Source of the DNA: Chitinophagaceae bacterium
GTDB taxonomy: Bacteria; Bacteroidota; Bacteroidia; Chitinophagales; Chitinophagaceae
Length of the DNA stretch: 64,000 bases
Direction: 5' to 3'
Assembly (NCBI GenBank): GCA_947454155.1
Contig: CANGIT010000003.1
Location: forward strand, 1-64,000
Of this stretch, positions 7,197 through 15,815 are shown piece by piece. Position numbers and translations under genes: made by a program. The first letter of the stretch is position 1, and each line of letters begins with the position of its first letter. A model generated the notes under the pieces. The model was given only the letters and a program-made list of their open reading frames with translations, was not told where the DNA came from and did not search any database.

Positions 7197-9383
7197 TCAG
7201 GCTTTTCCACCCGATTTATTTTTCAAATCCTGAAGTTTTTTCTGACTTTCCTGCATCGCATCTATACGCTCTTGCCACTTTGATTTTTTCATCGGCTTTT
7301 TTCTATTTTCTGCGATTTCGGCAATAATCTTATCATGATTAATGATGTATTTCTGGATAATCACTTGTAATAATAAAGTAATTGTGTTGGAGATAGTATA
7401 ATACCAGGTAAGTGCTGCAGGAAGCTTATTGAATATACCCAATAACATGAAAGGGAAAATATAAGGCATATACTTCATCAATGGATTGTTGTTGTCCTGC
7501 ATGTTGCTCATGCTGTAGAGGGAAATCAGCAAGCTGGTGATTACAGCAGTAAGGGTAAACAAGCTTACATGGTCGCCATAAAACGGAATGGAAAAAGGCA
7601 GATGGGCAATAGAATCGTATTGGGCTAAGTTGGTGGCCCATAAAAAACTTTCTCCCCTCAATGATATATTGGACTGGAAGAAATAGTACAATGACATGAA
7701 GATGGGTATCTGCAACAAGGCAGGCAAACAACCGCCCAATGGGCTTACACCGGCACTTTTCCAGAGCTTCATTTGCTCCATGCCAAAAGTCTGTTGATCG
7801 TCTTTGTATTTGGCCTTCAGGGCATCAACTTCCGGCTTCAATACTTTCATCTTTGCACCACTGAGATAACTCTTGTACAATATTGGAGAAGTGATCAGAC
7901 GAATCAACAAGGTAAGCAATAGAATAACGATACCCATGCTGGCGATATTCGATCTGAGGAAATCAAACACTGGCAACAGAAAATAACGGTTGATATATTT
8001 TACAAAAGAGAAAATTCCACTTCCATAGGGTACAATGTACTCCATATCGTTGTGGTATTGCTTCAACACATTGTAATCGCTTGGTCCAAAGTACATTTGA
8101 AAAGGCAACACGATTGAATTGCCCTGGGGCATTTGCAAAGTGGCGTCCGTTGTTACCTGTGTTAAATACCCCGCAGCGGTGTCTGTTGGAGTTACCCATC
8201 CGGAATGTGTATTATTGAAATTTTTTGAATAAATTAAAGCACTTAAAAAAAACTGCTGTTTAATTCCAACCCACTTTGTATTGACCAGGTCCTTGGCATC
8301 CGGTTTAGCGATGTATTCGAAGTCAAATTTGTCTTCTGAAAGATAACAATAATGACTCTGGGTCAATTCATAGGCATGGTCTTGCTCTATTTTGGGCGAC
8401 TCCACCTGCCATCTCAGGTTCAGATTTTTTTGTGTAAATACTTGTTCTGCCCCTGATATGTTGATAGCAAAATCAATCATGTAGTTACCTGGATGAATGG
8501 TGTAACTGTGTGTGATTTTTTTTCCGACACTATCTTCCCCAGCTACGAAATTTAATGTAGTGCTGTTGTCTGCATTTTTCACAGGAGCCTGTGCTTTAAA
8601 CAATACATTCTCGATATAAGTAGATTGATTTTTACCGCTGTTTACTGCATAACTGAATTTGTTGAATTCACTCTGGTTAAGGAATACAGGGGTTCCGTCT
8701 GCTTTTTTGAATTTTTTTAGTTCTACGTTGCCAATACTTGCCCCTTTGCTGTTGAAGGTAATTTTCAGTAAATCGTTTTCTAAAATTGTTGTTTCTGCTT
8801 TTGCCCCTGAAGTCAAAAACCAGGAATCCGGTTTCGCTTGAGATGAATCTGCGGGAGCAGTAGTTGCTACTTCTGTTTTAGGACTCAACTCCTGTTGCCA
8901 AACATGGTAAACAGAGTCTGATAAGGGAGCAAGTTGCTTTAATTCAGCTGGCTTGTGATTCATCATGCCCAAAATCAAATTCTGGTCGAGCATTACTTTG
9001 TAGCGCTGGTGTTCATCTAAACCAACGATGAAATTGACAGCAGGATATTTCTTTTCTGATACTGCCACCACTGTCAAACCATTTTTTTCAGCAGGAGAAC
9101 CCAATACCAAAGAAGCTGTATCATATTTAACGGTGGCATTGAACAAAGCGTCATCCGCCATCAAAGAAGAAAGCGCACCAATCCCTTTTGAATCTGCACC
9201 TATAATCACAGCATCTTTAATGTCTTTTTGATTTTTTCTGGCTAACGCCCCAAGGAAGTTCTTGATGGCAGTTTCGGGATTGCCCTGAAATTCATGTTGA
9301 CGTTTGCTATTAATCATCATCATAGTGACCAACAAAGCGCCAATCAGCACAAACCCAATCACCGTATTTCTATCCATTCCCAT
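7197..9383 (-). CDS. yidC: Membrane protein insertase YidC (enlarged N-terminal region)
   Basis: A 728-residue inner-membrane insertase/chaperone. TM1 follows the conserved DRNTVIGFVLIGALL start (the second Met, MDRNTV, may be the true start). The large periplasmic P1 domain begins near residue 196 (TTILENDLLKITFNSKGASI), and the conserved core follows from about residue 480: LLTLLIRLITSPIL with the groove arginine, GVSPLGGCLPALLQIPIFMSLYYFFQ, and the last TMs near LPAALTWYYTISN. Bacteroidetes YidC is usually about 600-650 residues; here about 120 extra residues (35-165) lie between TM1 and P1 and look like a separate alpha+beta domain. Gene order is rplY then yidC, each with its own promoter and terminator. 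Confidence 0.95.
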   Translation of the reverse strand: MGMDRNTVIGFVLIGALLVTMMMINSKRQHEFQGNPETAIKNFLGALARKNQKDIKDAVIIGADSKGIGALSSLMADDALFNATVKYDTASLVLGSPAEKNGLTVVAVSEKKYPAVNFIVGLDEHQRYKVMLDQNLILGMMNHKPAELKQLAPLSDSVYHVWQQELSPKTEVATTAPADSSQAKPDSWFLTSGAKAETTILENDLLKITFNSKGASIGNVELKKFKKADGTPVFLNQSEFNKFSYAVNSGKNQSTYIENVLFKAQAPVKNADNSTTLNFVAGEDSVGKKITHSYTIHPGNYMIDFAINISGAEQVFTQKNLNLRWQVESPKIEQDHAYELTQSHYCYLSEDKFDFEYIAKPDAKDLVNTKWVGIKQQFFLSALIYSKNFNNTHSGWVTPTDTAAGYLTQVTTDATLQMPQGNSIVLPFQMYFGPSDYNVLKQYHNDMEYIVPYGSGIFSFVKYINRYFLLPVFDFLRSNIASMGIVILLLTLLIRLITSPILYKSYLSGAKMKVLKPEVDALKAKYKDDQQTFGMEQMKLWKSAGVSPLGGCLPALLQIPIFMSLYYFFQSNISLRGESFLWATNLAQYDSIAHLPFSIPFYGDHVSLFTLTAVITSLLISLYSMSNMQDNNNPLMKYMPYIFPFMLLGIFNKLPAALTWYYTISNTITLLLQVIIQKYIINHDKIIAEIAENRKKPMKKSKWQERIDAMQESQKKLQDLKNKSGGKA

Positions 9384-9402
9384 AATATTATTTTTTGGAT
9401 GG

Positions 9403-9410
9403 CAAAGTTA
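9403..9410 (-). promoter_or_regulatory. -7 promoter element (TAACTTTG) for yidC
   Basis: The minus strand reads TAACTTTG, an exact TAnnTTTG match, 19 bases before the yidC start codon. A terminator for rplY lies just upstream, so yidC is transcribed independently. Confidence 0.6.
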
Positions 9411-9463
9411 ATCAAACCACTTCACAAGTAGTGGCATGATGTTAATTATTTAAGGGCACAAAA

Positions 9464-9485
9464 AAGCCTGTCTTTTGACAGGCTT
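9464..9485 (-). terminator. Intrinsic terminator downstream of rplY
   Basis: Stem AAGCCTGTC (9464-9472) pairs with GACAGGCTT (9477-9485) around a TTTT loop. On the minus strand the stem is followed by a T-run (A-run 9460-9465 on the plus strand). Confidence 0.88.
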
Positions 9486-9506
9486 GATATGAGAGAAAGA
9501 GATGAG

Positions 9507-10097
9507 TTATTTTTTACCACCTGCTTTAGGAGCGGCAGCTTCTTCTTGTTTCAATTGACGCGTCATGGTTACTGAAGCCACAGGAATTCTTGGTGAGTTC
9601 AGGATTTCCATATTATCGGCAACGATGTTTTCCACACGGATATTGCCATTCAATTCAAGATCGCTGATATCCACTTCAATGCACTCTCTCAGATGTTTTG
9701 GAAGGGCTTTGATTTTTACAGATTTGATTTTCAAAACCAGTTTACCCCCTGCCTTCACACCAGCAGATGTTCCAACAAATTTCAATGGCAAAGTGGCGAT
9801 TACTTTTTTGTCTTCCACCAGTTCCAAGAAGTCAATGTGAATCAGTTCGTCAGATACTTTATCGAACTGCAGATCTTTTAAAATGCAAGAATAATTGTTG
9901 CCATCCACAGTAATGTTGGCCAACATGAATTCTGAGGTATACACGATACCTTTCAATGCAGATGCAGCAGCAGAAAAATTGATTTCTTTTTTACCACCGT
10001 AAATTACACCTGGCACGAGCTTCTGAGAGCGAAGTTGGCGGGTGGCTTTTTTTCCGCTTTCGGTCCTCAGTTGTCCTTCGATTGTAATTGATTTCAT
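9507..10097 (-). CDS. rplY: 50S ribosomal protein L25 / CTC-type general stress form
   Basis: A 196-residue L25 of the long CTC type: an N-terminal 5S rRNA-binding beta-barrel (MKSITIEGQLRTESGKKATR, LVPGVIYGGKKEINFSA) and a C-terminal TL5-type domain (KALPKHLRECIEVDISDLEL). The frame is open for 44 more codons upstream, but those are low-complexity and contain the promoter element, so MKSITIEG is chosen as start. The C-terminus ends in a short basic AAAPKAGGKK tail. It follows prs on the same strand after 174 bases. It has its own promoter and a strong terminator. Confidence 0.93.
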   Translation of the reverse strand: MKSITIEGQLRTESGKKATRQLRSQKLVPGVIYGGKKEINFSAAASALKGIVYTSEFMLANITVDGNNYSCILKDLQFDKVSDELIHIDFLELVEDKKVIATLPLKFVGTSAGVKAGGKLVLKIKSVKIKALPKHLRECIEVDISDLELNGNIRVENIVADNMEILNSPRIPVASVTMTRQLKQEEAAAPKAGGKK

Positions 10098-10120
10098 TGT
10101 AAATAATTTTTTATGAGGCG

Positions 10121-10128
10121 CAAAGGTA
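10121..10128 (-). promoter_or_regulatory. -7 promoter element (TACCTTTG) for rplY
   Basis: The minus strand reads TACCTTTG, an exact TAnnTTTG match, 23 bases before the chosen rplY start at 10097. It lies inside the open upstream extension of the frame, which supports the shorter start. Confidence 0.6.
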
Positions 10129-10222
10129 GGGGTTAATGCCGTAAAAAAGAAGGAAAATATTGAATAATTGAAAGGCGGAAGCACAAAATATAAGCGCCTA
10201 CAATAAAACCTAAAAACATCTT

Positions 10223-10245
10223 CCCTCATAGGGTGAGACTATGGG
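10223..10245 (-). terminator. Possible weak terminator between prs and rplY
   Basis: An imperfect hairpin: CATAG (10227-10231) pairs with CTATG (10239-10243), extended by CC/GG past a bulged T. On the minus strand a short T-run follows (A-run 10212-10216). Much weaker than the other terminators here; partial read-through into rplY is plausible. Confidence 0.35.
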
Positions 10246-10271
10246 CGTGAATAATTGAAAACGAAGCTCAA

Positions 10272-11222
10272 TTAAGATTTCAGCATTCTCGACCTGATGA
10301 ATAAACTGTTGATGCTCTTATTTTCGTAAGCATTGCGAAGTGCTACGGCAAAAAGTTCGTCGGTAGACAATACTTTAATTTTAGGCGTTTGCTGTTTCAG
10401 TGGAATGGTATCACAAACTACCAGTTCTTCAAGCACGCTGTTTTCAATGTTTTCGTAGGCTTTGCCGCTCAATACAGGATGGGTACAAAATGCTCTCACA
10501 CTTCTTGCTCCCTTTTCTATCATCAGTCCGGCAGATTTTGCCAGTGTACCACCTGTATCACAGATATCATCAATCAAGATGATATCGCGATCTTTCACAT
10601 CGCCAATAACCACCATGCTCGCAATTTCGTTGGCTCTTTTTCTGTGTTTGTCACAGATGACCATGTCACACTCAAAAAAAGACGCTACTTCTCTTATTCT
10701 GTTGGCACTGCCCACATCTGGAGCAGCAAAAGTGAGATTAGCCAAATTGAGGCTTTCGATATAAGGGATAAATATGGCAGAAGATTCCAGATGGTCTACA
10801 GGAATATCGAAGTAACCCTGAATCTGAGAAGCATGAAGATCCATGGTCACCACGCGATCGGCGCCCGCGGCCACAAGCATATTCGCTACCAGCTTAGCGC
10901 CAATGGCTACTCTTGGCTTGTCTTTTCTATCTTGTCTGGCATATCCGTAATAAGGAATTACTGCAATCACTTTGTACGCAGATGCTCTTTTCGCCGCATC
11001 AATCATTAACAGCAATTCCATCAGATTGTCAGTGGGCGCGTATGTGCTTTGCACCAGAAAAACAAATTTGCCACGAATACTCTCTTCAAATTCTACACCG
11101 ATTTCACCATCACTGAACTGGCTTATTTTGACCTGCCCTAGTTTTTCACCAAATTTTCTGGCGATTTTTTCTGCTAAATACTGCGATCCTCGTCCTGAAA
11201 AGACCTTAGCGTTTGATTCCAT
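10272..11222 (-). CDS. prs: Ribose-phosphate pyrophosphokinase (PRPP synthase)
   Basis: A 316-residue class I PRPP synthase: ribose-5-phosphate + ATP to PRPP, the precursor of purines, pyrimidines, histidine and NAD. Seen: KISQFSDGEIGVEFEESIRG, the ATP/flexible region YYGYARQDRKDKPR, VTMDLHASQIQGYFDIPVDH, and the PRPP-binding loop ILIDDICDTGGTLAKSA. Full length for the family. Divergent from radC, 73 bases apart, with its own promoter element. Confidence 0.97.
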   Translation of the reverse strand: MESNAKVFSGRGSQYLAEKIARKFGEKLGQVKISQFSDGEIGVEFEESIRGKFVFLVQSTYAPTDNLMELLLMIDAAKRASAYKVIAVIPYYGYARQDRKDKPRVAIGAKLVANMLVAAGADRVVTMDLHASQIQGYFDIPVDHLESSAIFIPYIESLNLANLTFAAPDVGSANRIREVASFFECDMVICDKHRKRANEIASMVVIGDVKDRDIILIDDICDTGGTLAKSAGLMIEKGARSVRAFCTHPVLSGKAYENIENSVLEELVVCDTIPLKQQTPKIKVLSTDELFAVALRNAYENKSINSLFIRSRMLKS

Positions 11223-11255
11223 GCGGTAAAATTATTGGAGGTGAAATTTATTAAG

Positions 11256-11263
11256 CAAAAGTA
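11256..11263 (-). promoter_or_regulatory. -7 promoter element (TACTTTTG) for prs
   Basis: The minus strand reads TACTTTTG, the same octamer as the rpsL promoter, 33 bases before the prs start codon. Confidence 0.55.
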
Positions 11264-11295
11264 CATTTAGTTTTACGCATTAATTACTGTGTAAA

Positions 11296-11997
11296 ATGAA
11301 AAATGTTCACAAGCCTTCCACATCAATTAAAAACTGGTCGCCGGATGACAGGCCGATGGAAAAAATGTTACATAAAGGCAGTGATGCGTTAAGCAATGCT
11401 GAGCTGCTTTCCATTTTGATCAGAAACGGCAACAGAGAAGAATCTGCAGTTGATCTGTCAAGAAAGATATTAAAGAACTGTAATGATGATCTTGTTCAAT
11501 TGGGCAAGAAAAGTGCACATGAATTGATTAAGACACCCGGAATCGGATTGGTGAAGTCTATGAGCATATTGGCGGCTTTGGAGCTTGGCAGAAGAAGAGC
11601 AGTGGAAAAACCAATAGAAAAAATCACAGTAAAATGCAGTACTGATGTGGTGACTTTTTTAATGCAAAAAATGAAAGATCTTCCCCATGAGGTTTTTGCC
11701 GTTGTATTCCTGAACAGAGCCAATAAAATCATTCATTTTGAAATCATCAGTAAAGGGGGCATTACTGGCACGGTGGCCGATCCTAGATTGATATTGAAAA
11801 TGGCCTTGCAAATTGGAGCTGTAAGCCTTATTCTTAGCCACAATCACCCTTCGGGTAATCTTGCCCCAAGTCAGGCCGATAAAGACATTACCGAAAAGAT
11901 AGCTGCCGGAGCTCAGTTGATGGAAATCAAAGTGCTCGATCATATCATCATCAGCGAAAGAGGTTATTTCAGTTTTCTTGATGAAGGCTTATTGTAA
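11296..11997 (+). CDS. radC: RadC family JAB-domain protein
   Basis: A 233-residue RadC: an N-terminal helix-hairpin-helix part (LIKTPGIGLVKSMSILAALELGRR) followed by a JAB/MPN metallo-domain with the full zinc signature SHNHPSGNLAPSQADKDIT and an upstream catalytic-type Glu (HFEIISKGGITGT). Historically called a DNA repair protein, but its biochemical role is unsettled. It starts MKNVHKPSTSIKNW. Divergent from prs; a terminator-type hairpin follows its stop. Confidence 0.92.
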   Translation: MKNVHKPSTSIKNWSPDDRPMEKMLHKGSDALSNAELLSILIRNGNREESAVDLSRKILKNCNDDLVQLGKKSAHELIKTPGIGLVKSMSILAALELGRRRAVEKPIEKITVKCSTDVVTFLMQKMKDLPHEVFAVVFLNRANKIIHFEIISKGGITGTVADPRLILKMALQIGAVSLILSHNHPSGNLAPSQADKDITEKIAAGAQLMEIKVLDHIIISERGYFSFLDEGLL

Positions 11998-12003
11998 TAA
12001 AAA

Positions 12004-12029
12004 AGCCTCTATAGTAAATTATAGAGGCT
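12004..12029 (-). terminator. Intrinsic terminator shared by radC and the DUF3467 gene
   Basis: Perfect 10-bp stem AGCCTCTATA (12004-12013) / TATAGAGGCT (12020-12029) with a 6-base loop. The A-run at 11998-12004 gives a good U-tract on the minus strand; on the plus strand the following tract is weaker (TGTTTTAAA). Best for the minus-strand DUF3467 gene, possibly bidirectional. Confidence 0.8.
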
Positions 12030-12050
12030 CATGTTTTAAAATAGTGATTA

Positions 12051-12365
12051 CTAAGCCATGCCTGCTGGACCTCCAAAATTGAAAGGAATCTCCACAGATT
12101 CCAAATCCTGAATAGTACCGTTAGCAGCTTCAAAATTCTTTACATTGTCGATCATTGCTTTCATGAATCGCTTGGCATGAAAAGGCGTAAGTATGATTCT
12201 ATTCTTCACTTTGCTTTTGGGTGTGCCGGGCATCACGTTGACAAAGTCCACTACAAATTCGGCATGACTATGGGTAATGATAGCCAGGTTGGCATAAGTA
12301 CCTTCTGCTACTTCTTCTGAAATTTCAATATTAAGTTGATTTTCTGGTGCTTTGTTTTCTGACAT
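12051..12365 (-). CDS. DUF3467 domain protein
   Basis: A 104-residue acidic protein. The core EGTYANLAIITHSHAEFVVD, FVNVMPGTPKSKVKNRIILT and HAKRFMKAMIDNVKNFE is the DUF3467 pattern, a small conserved bacterial family of unknown function. No signal peptide, so cytoplasmic. It begins 3 bases after the stop of the upstream secreted-protein gene, so the two are probably co-transcribed. Confidence 0.85.
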   Translation of the reverse strand: MSENKAPENQLNIEISEEVAEGTYANLAIITHSHAEFVVDFVNVMPGTPKSKVKNRIILTPFHAKRFMKAMIDNVKNFEAANGTIQDLESVEIPFNFGGPAGMA

Positions 12366-12368
12366 TTT

Positions 12369-13094
12369 TTAGTGATTGTTATTAATGAATGATAATATTT
12401 TTACAGAAGTTTGTTCAGGTTGTTTGTCGAATTCTTCATCCGAAACAGCAGTTTCAATACCAGTAATTGAACTAAACTCTTCCATCAGTTTCTTGCGCGT
12501 GAGTTTTATTTTTTTAAGTTCACCTTTTTTCTCATCAAATAGATAGTATGTGAAAGCGGTACCAAACTGCCTTAGTTCAGATTGAATGTAATTTGTGCTT
12601 ACATAATCTAAAGTAGCCGTATAGAATTTATACAATGAATTATTTTTCCCCTTGTAAAGCACTTGTAAAAAACAATCTTTGATTTTTATGTTGGAAATAG
12701 ATTTAGAACTGACAAAGTGCATATCTTCTTTTACAAAGTCACTCGAATGTTGACTGATCAGAAAAGAATCAATTTCTGATGGTGTTTTGATGATTTTTAA
12801 ATTACTGCCGTTGATGTACAATTCAACTGTCTGATTGTACATGTTATATCCCAATTTAATGTTACTGGATTTCTCATTGCCTGCATAAGCGTTTCCTCCC
12901 AATTGTTCGCCAAACAAAAAAGAAGTACCAATCACTTTAAAATTGCCTAATTGCTGGTAAGTACCTTCCTGCCCTTTTTCAACCATTATACGCTGATAGG
13001 CTATGGCAGGATCCACATAACTTAAAGCCTGTGAGTAGGAGAAATGCGAAAAGAAAAAATAAGTTATAAAAGAAAGAAAAAAGATTTTTTTCAT
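12369..13094 (-). CDS. Secreted hypothetical protein
   Basis: A 241-residue protein with a signal peptide (MKKIFFLSFITYFFFSHFSYSQ). The mature part is strand-rich (FKVIGTSFLFGEQLGGNAYAG, YNMYNQTVELYINGS, CFLQVLYKGKNN) with a lysine-rich segment near residue 195 (KKGELKKIKLTRKKL). I do not recognise a family. It sits 3 bases before the DUF3467 gene in the same orientation. Confidence 0.65.
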   Translation of the reverse strand: MKKIFFLSFITYFFFSHFSYSQALSYVDPAIAYQRIMVEKGQEGTYQQLGNFKVIGTSFLFGEQLGGNAYAGNEKSSNIKLGYNMYNQTVELYINGSNLKIIKTPSEIDSFLISQHSSDFVKEDMHFVSSKSISNIKIKDCFLQVLYKGKNNSLYKFYTATLDYVSTNYIQSELRQFGTAFTYYLFDEKKGELKKIKLTRKKLMEEFSSITGIETAVSDEEFDKQPEQTSVKILSFINNNH

Positions 13095-13124
13095 GAAATA
13101 TTATTGAGGCTGTGAAATTACATA

Positions 13125-13156
13125 AAAAAAGGCTGTTGAAATCAACAGCCTTTTTT
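13125..13156 (-). terminator. Intrinsic terminator of the SusC/SusD operon
   Basis: A 15-bp near-palindrome: A-run plus GGCTGTTGA (to 13139) pairs with TCAACAGCC plus T-run (13142-13156) around a 2-base loop. It has U-tracts on both strands. It lies just past the stop of the DUF1735 gene, the last of the operon. Confidence 0.9.
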
Positions 13157-13173
13157 ATAAGAAGATATTTAGC

Positions 13174-14100
13174 TTATTGCATTTTAATACATTCTTCAGT
13201 TACTCTGTAACCTGTACCACCTACATAACCATATCTCACTTTGAACTCTTTAGCGGCAGGATCGTAAACATTGTTACATTCTGCAGAACGAGACCATTGT
13301 GGAGTATAGCCTGGGCTGGTTGTTGGCAACCCTGTACCGAAATCTACAGTAGGGACACTTCCTGGATAATCAACAATTGTTACATTGTTGGTAGCAGGAT
13401 CTACATCAAAAATTGCATAGTAACCACTTGCACCTAAGTCGCCTAATTCTACTGCACAACTTGTAGCGTTTACAGTGTATAAGGTTTTAGGTCTGTTGGT
13501 GATGGCTCTTGGAGCAGAAGGATGGTAGAAATAACCATTTGAGATATAATCTCCATCATAGATATTTTTGATATTGATGATCAACATCACTTTGTTCATG
13601 TTGCCAGCAATCTGAGCATCTCCATCTACAGAGATTACTTTGAAGGCCAAACCATAAGAATTGTTTGGATCCAAGCTTGTTGTGTTAGGAACTGTTACAG
13701 TAACTGCACCTCTTTGTTGACCAGCAGGGATAGTAACTGTAAGAGAAGCCACATTATAATCAGCAGCATCTAAAGGAATAATACCTGCACCACTTGTGTT
13801 ATAATCGTCAATGATTGAAGGATCTACAGCTACCTGTACGTGAATATCACTTTTAGCAGGAGCTTCAGAATAGAATCCGATTGTCAGTTTATCTTGGTCG
13901 ATAACCTGAGCTTGATCAGACACTACAAGTCCTACGTTTTTTACATAATTCACACCACCTTCGAGGTTGAATCCAACACCGTCTTTTGAGCCGGCCGGAT
14001 CTTTGATGCCATACTCTTGATTGTCAAAACCCTTGTCTTTCATACAAGATGTAGTGAACAAAGCAACAGAAGCAAGTAAAATAAAAGATATTTTTTTCAT
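13174..14100 (-). CDS. DUF1735 (BT_3987-like) surface lipoprotein
   Basis: A 308-residue lipoprotein; the lipobox is FTTSC with Cys19. Residues about 40-190 fit the DUF1735/BT_3987 N-terminal beta domain: a YVKNVGLVVSDQ start, a paired strand region VASLTVTIPAGQQRGAVTVT, and SYGLAFKVISVDGDA. The C-terminal half (from about residue 195) is a separate strand-rich part ending CIKMQ. Such proteins accompany SusC/SusD pairs and are thought to help bind ligand at the surface. Last gene of the operon, 24 bases after susD. Confidence 0.85.
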   Translation of the reverse strand: MKKISFILLASVALFTTSCMKDKGFDNQEYGIKDPAGSKDGVGFNLEGGVNYVKNVGLVVSDQAQVIDQDKLTIGFYSEAPAKSDIHVQVAVDPSIIDDYNTSGAGIIPLDAADYNVASLTVTIPAGQQRGAVTVTVPNTTSLDPNNSYGLAFKVISVDGDAQIAGNMNKVMLIINIKNIYDGDYISNGYFYHPSAPRAITNRPKTLYTVNATSCAVELGDLGASGYYAIFDVDPATNNVTIVDYPGSVPTVDFGTGLPTTSPGYTPQWSRSAECNNVYDPAAKEFKVRYGYVGGTGYRVTEECIKMQ

Positions 14101-14124
14101 GTTGATTGATTTAAAAATTGAAGA

Positions 14125-15795
14125 TTAATGTAAATCCCAGAATACGTGAGCAAAAGGATAAGCACCAGCTGAAGGTTGAGCACCTACGTTAGCAGGATTA
14201 TACAAATACTCACTTTGTGGATAAAGCAATCTGCAAGGAATTTCTGTTGCAGTGTTAGCAGGGTAAACTGAAATGGCAGGACCAGCATCGAAACCTACTG
14301 ACTCACCATAAACGAAATGATGAACAGAAGCAGACATGTCAATTCTTCTGTAATCACTCCATACTTCAAAAGGAGCAATGGCGTTTAATGCAAACCATTT
14401 TTGAGAAATGATGGTGAACAAACCACCAGTAGCTCCGTCAGGAATCACTTCAGTAGCTGTGTAGTCAACATCAGGATATCCCGCGTTGTTTCCTAAGTAA
14501 GTGTTAGCATTGGCGTTAGTAAGCCCCAAAGAAACGAAAGAAGCTTTGATACCATTTTCCATGGTAGTTTGAGGATCACCTGCCATGAAACCACGGTTCA
14601 TACACTCAGCTTGCAAGAAATAAGATTCAGCAGCTGTAAAAATTCTTTGTGGTTGATCTACGCCTCTGTAAGCACCGGCACCGATACCAGCCAAAGTAGA
14701 AGCTGCATTGTCAGTAGAAGAAGGCAAACCGTAAGCTACACCTCTGTAAACACCAGATCCGTTAGCCGCATAGAATTTAGTTCTTCTTCCATCGCCGTTG
14801 TAACCATAATAACCTGGGTCAGACGCAACACCCTGACCTACTGCATAGCTATTAGCTTTGTAGTAAACAGAGTTAGCAGTAGCAGAACCTGCATCATCTT
14901 TCACATAAGAATTGTAGAAAGGATTTCCTTTATCTGACTGATAACCAGGATTAACCTGTGCATCAGCAGTTAAGTAACCACTGCCTTCAGCAGTAATTTT
15001 GTCGATTTCAGCTTGAATATCTACACCTGGAACATAAGAAGCTGCAGTGCCTACTGTACCAGCTGCATTGGCTTCCAATCCACCGTTCATGAATTTAGTA
15101 AGGATTCTCAATTTTAAAGTGTTGCCGAATTGAGCCCAACGAGTTTTCATTGCAGCAACAGTAGTACCGGCATACAATTTAGAACCGAACATGATATCAT
15201 CAGTGGTGATGTTACCATTGGGGCCATTTTCTGATTCATCAGCATCTTTGATGTCAGCAATAGCTGTATCAATTTGTCTGAGCAAATCTTTGTAAACATC
15301 GATACCGTTATCATATCTTGGAGTAGTTACGGCAGAACCTTTCAAAGCGTCTTTGTAAGGTACATTACCATAGATATCCACCAGCAAAGCGTAGTTATGA
15401 GCTTTCATGATTCTGGCTACACCAGCATAGAAAGTAGCTCCGGCTTTGTTAGCTTGATTTTGCATGTTTTGATAATCGTAGTTGTTATCATAAACTGCAG
15501 ACCAGATTTGAGATTGGAAACCTGTAGTGATTGAGTAGGTTTCTTCTTCGGCGTTAGGAGCATACGTTCCAGAACGAGCCCAATAACCGAGATAGTTTTG
15601 CAACCAGCCCCAGTTTCTGGCTACCAGACGGGCGCTGTTATCCTGAGCAGCTGGCAAGATTACATTGTATGCAATCGTGCTATCAGTTGCCTGATTAGGA
15701 TTTTGATTGATGTTGAAATCATCTTTTTTACAACCGGACATAACCATCAGAAAGGCTACCCCCAGCAAAAGAAGAATATTTATTTTCTGTTTCAT
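14125..15795 (-). CDS. SusD/RagB-like nutrient-binding lipoprotein (SusD_2 type)
   Basis: A 556-residue surface lipoprotein with lipobox MVMSGC (Cys22) followed by KKDDFNINQNPNQA, typical of SusD-type starts. Helical TPR-like segments include YYAGVARIMKAHNY-like text around residues 125-145 and YGNVPYKDALKG, a near-universal SusD motif; the conserved EVWSDYRR appears near the C-terminus. It caps the SusC barrel and binds ligand. Substrate cannot be told: it could be a glycan or, as in the SusD_2 group, peptides. 20 bases after susC. Confidence 0.93.
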   Translation of the reverse strand: MKQKINILLLLGVAFLMVMSGCKKDDFNINQNPNQATDSTIAYNVILPAAQDNSARLVARNWGWLQNYLGYWARSGTYAPNAEEETYSITTGFQSQIWSAVYDNNYDYQNMQNQANKAGATFYAGVARIMKAHNYALLVDIYGNVPYKDALKGSAVTTPRYDNGIDVYKDLLRQIDTAIADIKDADESENGPNGNITTDDIMFGSKLYAGTTVAAMKTRWAQFGNTLKLRILTKFMNGGLEANAAGTVGTAASYVPGVDIQAEIDKITAEGSGYLTADAQVNPGYQSDKGNPFYNSYVKDDAGSATANSVYYKANSYAVGQGVASDPGYYGYNGDGRRTKFYAANGSGVYRGVAYGLPSSTDNAASTLAGIGAGAYRGVDQPQRIFTAAESYFLQAECMNRGFMAGDPQTTMENGIKASFVSLGLTNANANTYLGNNAGYPDVDYTATEVIPDGATGGLFTIISQKWFALNAIAPFEVWSDYRRIDMSASVHHFVYGESVGFDAGPAISVYPANTATEIPCRLLYPQSEYLYNPANVGAQPSAGAYPFAHVFWDLH

Positions 15796-15815
15796 ATTGA
15801 TAGAATGATTTAAAA

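Noticed and set aside
9507-10229. A longer rplY with 44 extra N-terminal residues
   Set aside because: The extension is aromatic, low-complexity sequence that contains the TACCTTTG promoter element; L25 homology begins at MKSITIEG.
10389-11009. A 206-codon plus-strand open frame inside prs
   Set aside because: It is the antisense shadow of a complete, conserved prs with all active-site motifs; composition is unlike a real protein.
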